Shown: one piece after another, positions 33,097 through 43,719 of the stretch
How positions within the stretch are numbered: position 1 is the first letter of the stretch
How the letters are laid out: every line of letters starts with the position of its first letter
Origin: Triglochin maritima
Lineage: Eukaryota > Streptophyta > Magnoliopsida > Alismatales > Juncaginaceae
DNA length: 64,000 nt
Direction of reading: 5' to 3'
Assembly (NCBI GenBank): GCA_963682175.1
Contig: OY821775.1
Location: 32,052,053 to 32,116,052, forward strand
Notes under the pieces: generated by a model
What the model was told of the DNA's origin: nothing
Database searches by the model: none
Seen by the model: the letters and a program-made list of their open reading frames with translations, nothing else
Position numbers and translations under genes: made by a program

Positions 33097-34411
33097 AGTT
33101 TTTGGCGCCGTTGCCAGGGAGGCGACGCAGTTTTTTTTTTGTTGATTTCAATTTTATTCTGTTTATCTTGTGCGCGATCTAACTATTTGGATTTGTGTTT
33201 GAGAAGACAACAGAGCGTGCGGCGAAATCTGAGCGTAGTCTGAGCAACAAGGGCGGCGGAATCGCCGTACATCAAGAGTAACCTGCGGCGGAATCGCGGC
33301 ACAATTGAAGCATCTGGGCTTCAAATTTTTCTGGGGTTAGCACCATCTCTGGGTGGACGTGTGGAGCTACTGAAATTTCGAGAGCGGGCGGCGAACCCGA
33401 CTGAGCATTGCGTAGGTAACCTTTGTTGCATTTTTCCTCGTAATTTCTAGTTTCAGAAAATTTCCTTTTATTAGAATTGCACGTGTTAAGCTTAAATTCC
33501 ATAATTTGCAATAATTCAACTCTGACCTAAAAATTGGCAAAACTAGAAGAACTTAGTGCATGCATCATATAATGTTTTGTTTGCATTATTCTTGCTAAAT
33601 TCTTGCAATATATTTTTATTGTTGAAGAGTGTTGGAGGCAAGGTACGTATCGCGTTTTAACGATTGCATTTAAGCATATAATTTAGTTTGCATACAACCT
33701 TGCAATTGCCCCCCACACTAAAGACCATTATTTGACTATCTTTGCTAGATCTAAGTTAAACTATCTTAAGGGCAACTCCGTAGGCAAAGATACGGTGGGG
33801 ATTTCATCACCCTTCCGTGGCCCACAAACAACAATCCCAAAGTGTCACCCAAGCCTTAAATTAAAATCAATTAGACATTGACCCCTAAGGACTCTGACTC
33901 ATTTAAGGAGAAGAATTGGTTTGACTTGCTATGACCTGAAGCCGATTGAATTTAATTTGGTGTCTAGAAAGTGTTTTTGTGTTGACGTAAGTCTTCCAAG
34001 CGAAGTGGTTGTCTAATTGGCACCGACTCTGTCGGAAGCGCCCCCACTAGCTATACACGGCCTGGCCAAGTTGATTTGATTAGTGAGGGAGGTGAATCAA
34101 GCGAATCAATTCGACTCAACCAGTTAGGAGTAGTCTAGATCTAAGCGACACTAGGTCTAGGATTGTTTGAACCGTGCTTTCTTAGGAATTTTCTGACCAA
34201 CTCTCTTTCTAACTTTAGAGTTAAGTTTCCCTTCTCATCTGAGTCTTCTTTCTCTTCTCACCTAAATTCTCTAGATTAGGATTCCTTTCTCATCTTTCCC
34301 CATTCTATTGTTTGTTTCGCTTTAAAAAAACAAAAAAACAAAAAAAAAAACAAAAATATAAAAAAAAATTAATTAATTCTTGAAATTAAATTTGGAATTT
34401 AAATTTGGAAT
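33097..34411 (+). other. E2 PBS and leader
   Basis: AGTTTTTGGCGCCGTTGCC begins right after the LTR. GCGGCGGAATCGCCG-type hairpins lie at about 33250-33300. There is an A-rich run at 34320-34370. No gene is visible. Confidence 0.7.
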
Positions 34412-36982
34412 TTGAATTCAAAAATTGATTCAACCCGGTGCACTCAGATTTGGATTCGGGACTTGAGTAATCGACTCTCACGAGTTTATCTAGATTCCAG
34501 TCTGGAACTTAGCCCTAATCCACCTGCTGTACCACCTCACCCGGATCCAATGGGTGAGAACGTAGTGGACCCGCCTGTTGCACAACCTATAACTCTGAGG
34601 GATCGATGCTATCCAGCGATGGCTGCTCAGCCATCGTGCATCATTATGCCCACCATACCGGGTCGCGACTTCGAACTTAAGGCACAATACATGAGTATGT
34701 TGCCTAAGTTCACCTCTAGAGAAGACCCATATCTCTTCCTTAGAGAATTTGAGGAAATCTGCTCTCTTATGCAATACCAGCATATTCTTGAGGAGGCAGT
34801 GCGTCTGAAATTCGTGCCTCTAGCACTGAAGGATGACGCTAAGAAATGGCTATATAGTCTAGCCGAAAGATCTATTAGGAGTTGGGCTGAGTTTGTTCAA
34901 GTATTCCTGAAAAAATATTTTCCCAACCATAAGACTATGAGGATTATGAATGAAATTGTTGCATTCGTTCAGTCTGAGAGCGAGCCGTTCTATTCCTATC
35001 TAGAAAGATTCAAAAGTGTTCTGACTCAATGCCCTCATCATGGAATTCCGAGATGGCAATTATGTCAAATTATCTATGAGGGATTGACACCCACATCTAG
35101 GGTTATGGTAGAATCCGTAAGCCAAGGGAACTTTATGTCGAAAAATGAAAATGATGCCTGGACTTTCCTTGAGGATTTAGCTAAAAACAGTATGCAATGG
35201 GACAATGCTAGAACACCGCTTAACCCGAGTATTGGATCTAGAATAGCAAGTCAACCCAAACCAGGTGTCTTAGCTGTAGATGCCAACATAGCGGCTGAAG
35301 CAAAACTAGCTACCCTTATGCGCAGAATGGAAAGTTTAGAGCTACAAACCCAAAACCGAGTGAATCAAGCCTCGACTATCCCGTGCTCTAGATGTGGTCA
35401 GACTGGTCATGTAATGGAGGATTGTGCGGAATGGTACCAAGTTAATGCCATGTATAACCATGCTAGAAATGACCCATACGCATCAACCTATAACTCGGGT
35501 TGGCGTAATAATTCCAATTTCTCATCAAACCAACATGGTCAACCTCCTAGACAACAACCAAACCCGTATAACCAAAATAATACATCATCTGGGTTTAGTA
35601 ACAATAACGATCATGAGGTTAGGTTGACAAGCTTGGAAAATTTGATGAAAACCTTTATACAAACAACCAACCAGACCTTCCAAAGGCTTGAGACACAAGT
35701 CAGCCAACTAGAACAAATAGTAGGTGAAAGAGAAAAGGGTCGGTTTCCAAGTCAACCTGAGGTGAACCCTAGATCTAATAATTCATATCAATCCTATCAA
35801 CCACCTTCAGGAAATAACAACCCTAGACCGGTTCAAATGGTTAATGAAGAAGGACCGTTCCAACAAATAAATGCTGTAGTATCATTACGGTCCGGAAGAC
35901 AGATTGATAATAATGTGGTAAATCCTAGAATGTCTAATCAATCTAGCCATCAAACTGCCACATATGACCTAACCATTGAACCCGACGTCCAATCTGAAAC
36001 GCCCACCCCACCTACTCAATCTGAACCCGTAGCTCAACCTGAACCTGAGCGAGTCTATGTCCCTAAAGCCCCATTTCCTAATAGACTCAAAAAGAACTCA
36101 AGTGCACAAATAGAGAAAATCTTTGAAGTATTTAAGCAAGTTAAGGTGAACATTCCACTCTTAGACATGATTCAACAAATACCTGCTTATGCTACATTCT
36201 TAAAAGATTTGTGCACTAAAAAGAGAAAAACAAACGTACCAAAGAAGGCATTCTTAACTGCAAACATAAGTTCTATTTTGTCCAACACATCTCCTATAAA
36301 ATATAAGGATCCTGGATGTCCCACAATTTCATGTTCAATAGGAGATACTTTTATCAACAGAGCCCTTCTAGACCTTGGTGCTAGTGTTAACCTACTCCCG
36401 TACTCTGTCTATGAGCAAATGAACCTTGGTCCACTAAAATCCTCTAAGACAACCCTTCAATTTGCTGATTGCTCTATTAAGAAACCAAGAGGTATACTAG
36501 AGGATGTTTTGATCAAGGTTGGTGACTTCATTTACCCAGTGGATTTTGTCGTACTAGATACCGCACCTGTTGTAAATCTTAATCGACAAATCCCTGTAAT
36601 TCTAGGCAGACCCTTTTTAGCCACTTCGGAAGCATTGATAAACTGTCGAAATGGGCTCATGCAATTATCTTTTGGGAACTTAAAAGCTGAATTTAATATC
36701 TTTCATATTGATAGTGAGCCAGAAATAACATGCAATCAAAGTGATGTTGTGATGAAATCGCGTATCTATAATATTTCTGAATCATCACAAAATCAAAAAG
36801 GAAGTAAGAAAAAGGGGAGGAATTCATCTACACACCCACCGTCACTCGAGCAAATAAGAAAACCAATTTATGTGAGGGGTGTGGAACCTGTAACTCAGGA
36901 CGCTCATTGCAACACGGGGAACAATTCAACTGGATACATGCACCAATATGGTGTCATTCAATCCAGTTATGACTATGGTTGA
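34412..36982 (+). CDS. Retrotransposon gag-protease polyprotein (Athila-like)
   Basis: 856 codons without a stop, the only long intact ORF in the window. Residues about 110-260 are retrotransposon gag (LKDDAKKWLYSL, FVQVFLKKYFPNHKT, YSYLERFKSVLTQCPHHGI, IIYEGL). A single zinc knuckle CSRCGQTGHVMEDC (C325-C328-H333-C338) follows, then a long Asn/Gln/Pro-rich linker. A pepsin-like retroviral protease domain starts near residue 640, with active site D654-L-G-A-S and the second hydrophobic motif IPVILGRPFLATS near 730. The protein ends about 100 residues later. DLGA in place of DSG or DTG is usual for Athila. Family role: particle assembly, RNA packaging and self-cleavage. The upstream in-frame ATG is taken as the start; the MGENVV methionine (residue 47) is an alternative. 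RT, RNase H and integrase are absent. Confidence 0.9.
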   Translation: MNSKIDSTRCTQIWIRDLSNRLSRVYLDSSLELSPNPPAVPPHPDPMGENVVDPPVAQPITLRDRCYPAMAAQPSCIIMPTIPGRDFELKAQYMSMLPKFTSREDPYLFLREFEEICSLMQYQHILEEAVRLKFVPLALKDDAKKWLYSLAERSIRSWAEFVQVFLKKYFPNHKTMRIMNEIVAFVQSESEPFYSYLERFKSVLTQCPHHGIPRWQLCQIIYEGLTPTSRVMVESVSQGNFMSKNENDAWTFLEDLAKNSMQWDNARTPLNPSIGSRIASQPKPGVLAVDANIAAEAKLATLMRRMESLELQTQNRVNQASTIPCSRCGQTGHVMEDCAEWYQVNAMYNHARNDPYASTYNSGWRNNSNFSSNQHGQPPRQQPNPYNQNNTSSGFSNNNDHEVRLTSLENLMKTFIQTTNQTFQRLETQVSQLEQIVGEREKGRFPSQPEVNPRSNNSYQSYQPPSGNNNPRPVQMVNEEGPFQQINAVVSLRSGRQIDNNVVNPRMSNQSSHQTATYDLTIEPDVQSETPTPPTQSEPVAQPEPERVYVPKAPFPNRLKKNSSAQIEKIFEVFKQVKVNIPLLDMIQQIPAYATFLKDLCTKKRKTNVPKKAFLTANISSILSNTSPIKYKDPGCPTISCSIGDTFINRALLDLGASVNLLPYSVYEQMNLGPLKSSKTTLQFADCSIKKPRGILEDVLIKVGDFIYPVDFVVLDTAPVVNLNRQIPVILGRPFLATSEALINCRNGLMQLSFGNLKAEFNIFHIDSEPEITCNQSDVVMKSRIYNISESSQNQKGSKKKGRNSSTHPPSLEQIRKPIYVRGVEPVTQDAHCNTGNNSTGYMHQYGVIQSSYDYG

Positions 36983-37359
36983 CTTTGCGCAAATTCCATC
37001 CGTCCACCGCAGTTCACCAAGGTAATAAGTGTATTTGCTTTATATTTGCATACATTGAGGACAATGCATGATTTAGGTGTGGGGGGTGTTTATGTATATA
37101 TTTATCTATAGATCTGTCTTTTATTTCTAAAAATAAAAAAATAAAAAAAAATAAAAAAACAATCATCAATGTTTCATGACATAGCTTAAGATTGAACTGC
37201 TAAAACCCGTGTACAAATTGCATTGAGTTTTTGTTCCTTATTATATAGTTCTGCTTGTAGAAATTGTGACATAAATCTAAGTTCCAAAGAAATAACCCAT
37301 TGCCCTTTAAGACATGTATGCACTTAAATTGGATGAATCAAATCTTTGAAGTGGTTGAT
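36983..37359 (+). other. E2 3' non-coding region, first part
   Basis: ACATTGAGGACAATGCATGA and GTGTGGGGGGTGT (37050-37090) are conserved with E1. A-rich run at 37120-37160. 37243-37359 is a 117-bp segment repeated at 38762-38878. Confidence 0.7.
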
Positions 37360-38758
37360 TGATTGACATCATTTCATGCTTATATTTGTATCTTATATCC
37401 ATTATCTTTCACCTAAACAATGCTATGTCACGAGTTTTATGTTTAGTTTTCAGGAATAAATAGGTTTGAAGAGATAAAGCATAAAAGGACCCAAAAGCTG
37501 TGAAAAAGGACTGAAGTGTGAGATCTGGGGACCAAGATGCAAGGAAAAAAGGACCTGATTGCAAGACAGAAGGACCTAAGAGCAAAACAGAATACTCCAC
37601 ACCATCATGGGGAGTATTTGACCAATTCGATTCGGGTCGGAGCTCCAACAAGTCAAGTAACCGCATCAAAGACCAACAATACCATCCTGGAAAGCCTCCA
37701 AGAAAGACCAGACGAATCCGGACCCTGTAGACCGCCAATTGGCGGTCTGGAACCGCTAATTGGCGGTCCAGGTGGATCCGAATCCGTTTATCTTTTTCTG
37801 GTGTGTGTATTAGAGCATTCTTATGCTATTTATGGTATTTGTTTAGTCCCACATCGGGGGATTGTCCCGGATTAGCTTTTTTCATGGCTATAAATAGAAC
37901 TCTTCACCTTCCATTGTAATCACTCCATGCTTGTGGCCATTCTCCCTAATTGAAGTGGAAGCCTTGAAGCAAGAAACTCAATAGGGAGATGCTACTGGTC
38001 TTGTGAGTCTTCAATTAATAAAATTTTCTTTGTTTTGTGCTTCTTTTATTGTTGATGCATGTTTTAGTTTAATTGTCTTTTATTAAATCTAGCTTAGTTA
38101 ATATGCCTTCTTATTTTAGTGTAATAGTTAGGGTAATGTGTAGTGAGTAAAACCACTCCCCTTTTGGCGGTGGAGATGATTATCATATATGCAATTAAGG
38201 AAGGAATGATGTTTATGTTAAAATGTGTTGGTTAATATGAATGCATACTTGCTTGTTAGAATAGAACACTTCACTAGATGGGTTTTTCCATGATAAGTAG
38301 ACACCTCCCATACTTGTTTAGTTTCTTAAATAACCAGCTTGTGTTTATGAATGTTAATCAAAATAGGTTAGTGATTTAATTGATGGGTTTTGCCATGATA
38401 AGTAGACACCTCCCATACATGCAAACACTACCTACACTTGTGCCTATAGGAAGATATTTTTGCCTCCTTATTGTGTATGTGTAGTCACTCCACCCCCTAA
38501 GGGGTCTCTCTCTCTTACTGATTTCTCCATAGTGTCAAGTTTCTCTAGCTTAGTTGAAGTATTCGTTTGTTTTGTTTCCTTCGCATTTGCTTCTTCGTGT
38601 TACCATAGTTTAGGTTAGCATAAACAATTTTCTTCCATCTTTCTTTGCCACTTGATTTCTGATAAGCAAGAGCAAGCTCACCTCCCTGAGGACGACCCGT
38701 ACTTGCCACCGCTTCATCGCGGCCGTGCACTTGCGGTAGAAATATAAAACGTTCAACA
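37360..38758 (+). mobile_element. Solo L1b-type LTR nested in E2
   Basis: TGATTGACATCATTTCATGC...GTTCAACA, 1399 bp. It contains a 20-bp palindrome (37729-37748), TATA box (37889-37896), CCCC/GGGG hairpins and the U5 block. No PBS follows. It is flanked by a 117-bp direct repeat, not by a normal TSD. Confidence 0.8.
37729..37748. repeat. 20-bp perfect palindrome in L1b U3
   Basis: AGACCGCCAATTGGCGGTCT. The outer pair differs from 8610-8629 on both arms. A degenerate second copy (ACCGCTAATTGGCGGT) follows directly. Confidence 0.95.
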
Positions 38759-38761
38759 TAA

Positions 38762-38878
38762 ATATAGTTCTGCTTGTAGAAATTGTGACATAAATCTAAG
38801 TTCCAAAGAAATAACTCATTGCCCTTTAAGGCATGTATGCACTTAAATTGGATGAATCAAATCTTTGAAGTGGTTGAT
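38762..38878 (+). repeat. Second copy of 117-bp direct repeat
   Basis: Matches 37243-37359 with about two differences (ACCCAT/ACTCAT, AAGACA/AAGGCA). Confidence 0.9.
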
Positions 38879-39621
38879 AAAAAGCAGAGGTTGAGGAAAA
38901 TATACCGGGAAGTGTGGACTTCTAATAGCAATTAAGCCTTGAGGAAAATAAAAATAAAAATAAAGGAATAAAGTGAAGAAAACACATTTTGCAAAATGAT
39001 TACAAAAGCCCAAGCCTTTGAGTCACTGGTCCGTAGGGGTATCTTGAAACCCGGCAACTTGAGTCTACCAGCTCGGGATTATCGACCAAACTCGCTACAC
39101 GAATGCAAAAGGGTAAAAGTGTCAAAAGGCAAATGTGTTGAATAACGGAAAAAAAGAGAAAAAAAATATAATACTCAAGGCCCAAAGCTAAAAGAATGAT
39201 CCATGCCATGGTTGATCTGAATGATACTTTACCACCAGAGGAGGCGTGCAAAATAATTCAAGTGATAAACATGTGTAGAAGGGTTAGTGGTGTGAATTTT
39301 GGAGGAACAAAGACCAAGTCATATTTCTAATGAGTAGATTTATATAATGAGCATGCAAAAATTCTTAGTGAAATGTATAAGGTTGAGGTAGGGATATTGA
39401 GAACTATTAATGAAACGTTGATTTAGGATTTTGTGGGTATATCCGCTGAAAACCCTCAGGAGACAACACTCCTCCCCCTTGGCAACAAGGAGGTTTAACG
39501 GCTTGTTGCACATGCTAAGTGCAACCGTGATTCCTACGAAAGTGAGTTAGGATTTCCCTGTTTTTATTTTTCGTATCTTCTGTTTTGCTAGGGACTAGCA
39601 AAATCTAGGTGTGGGGGTATT
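38879..39621 (+). other. E2 3' non-coding region, second part, with PPT
   Basis: No gene. The end (39425-39621) is shared with E4 (27930-28078) and ends in the polypurine tract. Confidence 0.7.
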
Positions 39622-40849
39622 TGATGCATTGCATACATTGCATCATATGTCTTTCATTTAGATTACTTTTACATCTATAAATGCTACTAAGGTATGTGTT
39701 TAGTCTTATTTACAGAATACAGGGACCTGAATGCAATTTACCCACATCCCGAGCATAAACGCATGCAAAAGACTTATTTCTATCATAAAGACCAAGTTCA
39801 AGATTATCGGGTTACGAATGGAAATGTATCCAAGCTTAAAAGCATTAAAGTTCTAATTGCAAAAAGAACAAGGACTTAAGCACAAAAGTAGTCGGGGACT
39901 TAACTGCAAAAAGTCAAGGACCTAATTGCAAATCACGAGTAGCTTTTATTCTCTTGGAGAAAATGTATAGAAAAATCAATGTATATCTCCAAATATGTGA
40001 AGGAATTAATCCGGAGCTCAAAAGAATGGAAAGAATCAATCCAGACGCGTAAAGGAGGATCAAATCATACCATGAACATTCAACCAAAATCTGGACCAAA
40101 TCAGAGCATGATGTGCGGCGATTCCGCCGCAGATCACACACACCATGCGGCGATTCCGCCGCCCCCTAGTCGATCCGTGTGCTCCAATTTCGTCCAGTCG
40201 TGTCTGGACACGTGTACTTTCCAATATTATACCTAGATCCCTTGTAGCAACTACAAATAGACCCGAGAACGATGTTAGAGGGTCCTTAGTCTTTGGTGGT
40301 AGTTTATATTTTTAATCTTAGTTTTGTATTCTTCCTTTTCATTAATAAAATTCTGTCTTTTATTTCTTACTTTGAGTTTTCTTTTGTAATGTCTCAAGGA
40401 CCCCTTCTTCCTCCCTCTATGAGTTTCTAACTCCTTCCAAAGGGTGGAGGTGACGGCTTTAGGGTGAAGAGAAGACGAATAAATGTTATTATTTTAAGTT
40501 CGTATTAGTCTATTTTGATTACTTGAGTTTATGTTAAATCATTTATCATGTAATGCTTCATAACTAATATGATTTATTATAAGTTTCTGAATTCTCTAAT
40601 CTAAACCTTAAATCTAAACCTCCACCCGACGGAATTCACCTCTTTATTCTTGTTTTAAATTTAATTGTTCTTGTTCTTGCTTTAGATAATAAAAACCCAA
40701 AAATCTCAAAACCCAATTTATTTCTTCTCTCCTTCTTTCCCCCAATCGAAATCACACTAATAACAAATCTCTCCCTCCTTGTGTTCGACCCGTATTAACC
40801 ACGTCTTCATTGACGCCGTGCACTTGCGGTATAAATAAAAATCTCAACA
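39622..40849 (+). repeat. E2 3' LTR (1228 bp)
   Basis: TGATGCATTGC...CTCAACA. Hairpins at 40115-40130 and 40147-40162, both GCGGCG-ATTC-CGCCGC. The TATA box is mutated to TACAAATA near 40252. Confidence 0.88.
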
Positions 40850-41141
40850 CTTGTGTGTGTGCATGTGAGAGCGATAGGCAGCTGGAGGCGACTTGGGATT
40901 AGGACCCGTCGACTAGATCTGTTGAGCTCGATTGTAATGTATTTTTCTGCTCCTCTTAGTTGTTATGTATTAGGAATTCAGAGCTTAATGTATTTCCTTT
41001 CCACATTGTACTCTGACGTTGTCATTATGTTAAGTTTTTAATTGAGGCCTCAACTTGACTATTTTTAGTTAATGTCCCTTTTTTTGCTTATTATAGTTGT
41101 GTTTGATTGTTGTGTCCTGAGTGTGGATTAGGGGCGTCGCA
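40850..41141 (+). repeat. E6 LTR, right part
   Basis: Ends GGATTAGGGGCGTCGCA before the TCTTG TSD. Confidence 0.7.
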
Positions 41142-41146
41142 TCTTG

Positions 41147-41898
41147 TGCTTCATTCGATGCAATTTTTATTCCATTGCTTTGGTTATATTTAGTTTCCTT
41201 TACTTGTTCATGTGTTATTTTTCTTCTGTTCTTTTCTATGTTATGGATATGATTAGTGAGTAATCCATCCCCATTAGGGGGTGGAGGATGATGTGAAGTG
41301 AGAATGTTGTTAGATTTATGTGTGTTTTAATCTTAATCATAGAGCTATAAAAGATTTTCATTGCCATTTTGATGAGTTTCTCACTCTTGCATTTGATGTG
41401 TTAATGATCTTAATGGATGCTTAGCGCATGCTTTGGTTACTGTTCCCACTTTATGGGGGAGTGATGAGGTGATAAGATTAGAGTGGATAAAGAGATAAGA
41501 TTGACATGTTAGTATGTGGTTATCCTTAGCCTTATCTTAAATAGTATTTTGTATGTTTTAATGATGGTGATAAATCTTAATCCATGTGGAAACACACTTA
41601 GGATAATGGCCATTATAGATGTCCATATTAATTCATGTCATGAGAGTAGAATTGTACACACACACGTCACACATCTACATTGTTGCACTCATTCTCTACC
41701 TCTTATGGGATTAGTCGTATTTATATTACAAATTGTAATTAGCGTATTTTAGTGTAGATACACTCACTCATTCCACATTTTCTTCCCCCACTCAACTATG
41801 GTTGACAATGACCTGCACTCGATCCTTTTGGACATGACCCGTACTTACCATTGTTTCAACGTGGCCATGCACTTGCTTTGAGCTTTAATTTTCAAACA
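41147..41898 (+). repeat. E4 3' LTR, right part
   Basis: Contains CCATCCCCATTAGGGGGTGG (H1-type hairpin) and the U5 block (41837-41876). It ends TTTCAAACA before the TGTAG TSD. Confidence 0.8.
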
Positions 41899-42075
41899 TG
41901 TAGTTGCCGGTGTAGTCGTACTATCTTGGAAATGGTTAGAAGTATGTTAAGTAGTTCTTGTTTACCCATTCCTTTGTGTACGGAAGCCCTTAATAGTGAT
42001 GTTTATTTAACTAGCCTCATTCCCAGTATGGCAGTTTCAAAGACTCGTTTTGGAATGTTGATGGGAAGAAAAGTG
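41899..42075 (+). pseudogene. E3 integrase, middle fragment
   Basis: The translation reads SRTILEMVRSMLSSSCLPIPL, EALNSDVYLTSLIPS and MGRK. This is the copia integrase stretch that follows the catalytic Glu (NRTLLEMVRSML-type) and leads into the GRKPSL motif. It lies between the E4 TSD and the E5 TSD. It only makes sense joined to 26929 on the left and 53259 on the right, which is strong support for the nesting order. Confidence 0.85.
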
Positions 42076-42457
42076 TGTAATTAATCTATGATTGAATCTA
42101 CAAGTTCGGATTTACCTTTGTAGGAGAGAACCTGTGGCAGTGGAAGGGAACCGGAGATCACCTCACAGAGTCGCCTCGAGCACCGGCCGACCTTCAACTC
42201 TCGTGGAGAAGAAGGACTAATCCACAACCCAAGAGTCTACGGGAGGAGTGGAGGAGAAGGTGAGACGGATGGGAGAGAGAGGAGAGGTGGCGGTTAGGGT
42301 TAGGGTTTTGCACACAAGGAATGCAACCACCTCCAATGAGAGCCTGCTCTTCTTATATAGAAGAGTCTTCCCTAAACCCTAATGCGCAGACAATGAGAGT
42401 GCACCACGTGTTAGTGCTTTGGGCAAACATCATCTTAATCCTTAGATTAATCCAATA
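42076..42457 (-). repeat. E5 3' LTR (382 bp)
   Basis: Matches 52877-53258 with scattered substitutions. Contains TTATATAGAAGAG (TATA region) near 42352. AGATATTGGATT at its element-sense start abuts the PPT. Confidence 0.9.
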
Positions 42458-43719
42458 TCTCCCACTTGGACAATAGCACGATAACAAGATGTCATCTACT
42501 TTTGTGTCCCTGACACATATGCATATATCCCTGATACATACAATCACACAATGGCAATATATCACCTCTCTATGTGTCCCTGACACACATGAATATACCC
42601 TGATATATATAACTATTTCCCTCTTCCAAGAATGCATCCACAATACGCAAGTCTCCGATTATGTATCCCTGATACAAGACTATCTGTGTCCCCGACACAT
42701 GCACTCTTCCGATCATACGGACAAATGGGTCGTGCGACTGGTGATGCACCTGCAATTAGGAGTCTCAAACTAGAAACCTTACTAGAAGGCCAGAATGACA
42801 ACATCCTCACAAAAATAATAACTAAGCAGTCAAATGCACATCACTGTTCCCCAGGTTTACTCAGAAACTCACTTGACGTGAACAGTATCTCGATCCCTCG
42901 GAGAGAATACCTTCTTGTCCTCAAGGTACTTGCTACTGTATCCAATACAGTTGGGCGCAGCAAATACTTTCAGTGCAGTCGAGTCAAACCTTTCCCTTCG
43001 CACCAGACCGCCATTACACTCAAAGTTGACTCCTTTCCTGAAGATGCCTCTTTAGACCGCATCTCTCATGGTCATAGATAACATCCCAAAGTAGCCACAT
43101 CAACTCTTTACTTCATGGCGTCGTCGAAGGTCACTGAGGGTAACTAGTGACAATTAAGTCTTGGACTCACACAGTGAAGGAGCAGGGATCCATCCTTTCA
43201 CTTCCCAATGGTCGCTCAGCACATGTTGTATGACAAACATGTTATGGTGGATCATACTGTGCACAACAGTACGTCTGTCTCTCAAAACCATACAAGTCTT
43301 AGTCCAGTCGCACCCCCTCTGCGCCCGACCCGAGCTTCATCATTGTCGCCTTAACACCATACAGGTGCCACCTGACGCCACATGTGATGCTCGCACTTGG
43401 CTTCTATAGGTCACATGAATCGTGGGAATATTCATGTCAATCCTCATCAACATAGAGGATCTCATCTTGATTCCTAATCAAGGCGACTATCCGATCATGA
43501 ACTTCTCCGGATCTATCATGCAAGATCTCTTTATGATCATTCTCATCTCTGCTCGCTATCAAAAGCGCCAAAGGCGAATGCTCGTGTGAGTGAGCATTCT
43601 TCAGCCTATTAACAGAATAATATTTTATGCTAGAACAACTATATCAACCAAACAGATATAGTCGAAAGAAAAAACATAATCACTCATAAAAGGAAGTTAG
43701 ACATGCCAATACATCACAG
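42458..43719 (-). other. E5 3' non-coding region with hairpin array and PPT
   Basis: The PPT complement TCTCCCACTTGGAC lies at 42458-42471. Six short hairpins occur at 42503-42699. The remainder (to 43719) shows no gene in either strand that I recognise. Confidence 0.7.
42503..42699. repeat. Six CCCTG-loop hairpins
   Basis: GTGTC-CCT-GACAC (42504-42516, 42574-42586), TATC-CCT-GATA (42526-42536), TGTATC-CCT-GATACA (42662-42676), TGTGTC-CCC-GACACA (42685-42699) and one degenerate copy near 42595-42606. Confidence 0.85.

Larger units (their letters stand above)
31920..40849 (+). mobile_element. E2: gag-protease-only Athila/Tat-like gypsy element (family L2)
   Basis: Order: 5' LTR, PBS, leader, one 856-codon ORF, 3' region (with a nested solo LTR), PPT AGGTGTGGGGGTATT (39608-39621), 3' LTR. 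Flanks CGTGT (31915-31919) and CTTGT (40850-40854) are a one-mismatch TSD. There is no RT, RNase H or integrase between the ORF stop and the PPT. Confidence 0.88.
28824..41141 (+). mobile_element. E6: solo LTR, interrupted by E7 and E2
   Basis: TGTTCCACTC...GGGGCGTCGCA, flanked by TCTTG at 28819-28823 and 41142-41146. Its own sequence is 28824-29017, 30457-31914 and 40850-41141 (about 1.95 kb). No PBS, PPT or coding part was found, so it is a solo LTR. The end and the repeated segments suggest a chromovirus-type gypsy LTR. Confidence 0.75.
26930..41898 (+). mobile_element. E4: gypsy-like LTR element (family L4), internally deleted
   Basis: Bounded by TGTAG at 26925-26929 and 41899-41903, a perfect TSD inside the E3 integrase. 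It has a shortened 5' LTR, about 390 bp of 3' internal sequence with a GTGTGGGGTAT polypurine tract, and a 3' LTR split by E6. No coding sequence remains. Confidence 0.85.

Noticed and set aside
42237..42310. TTAGGGTTAGGG tract near 42295 (and 53098) as an interstitial telomere
   Set aside because: Only two to three units, present at the same place in both E5 LTRs. It is part of the LTR, not a telomeric insertion.
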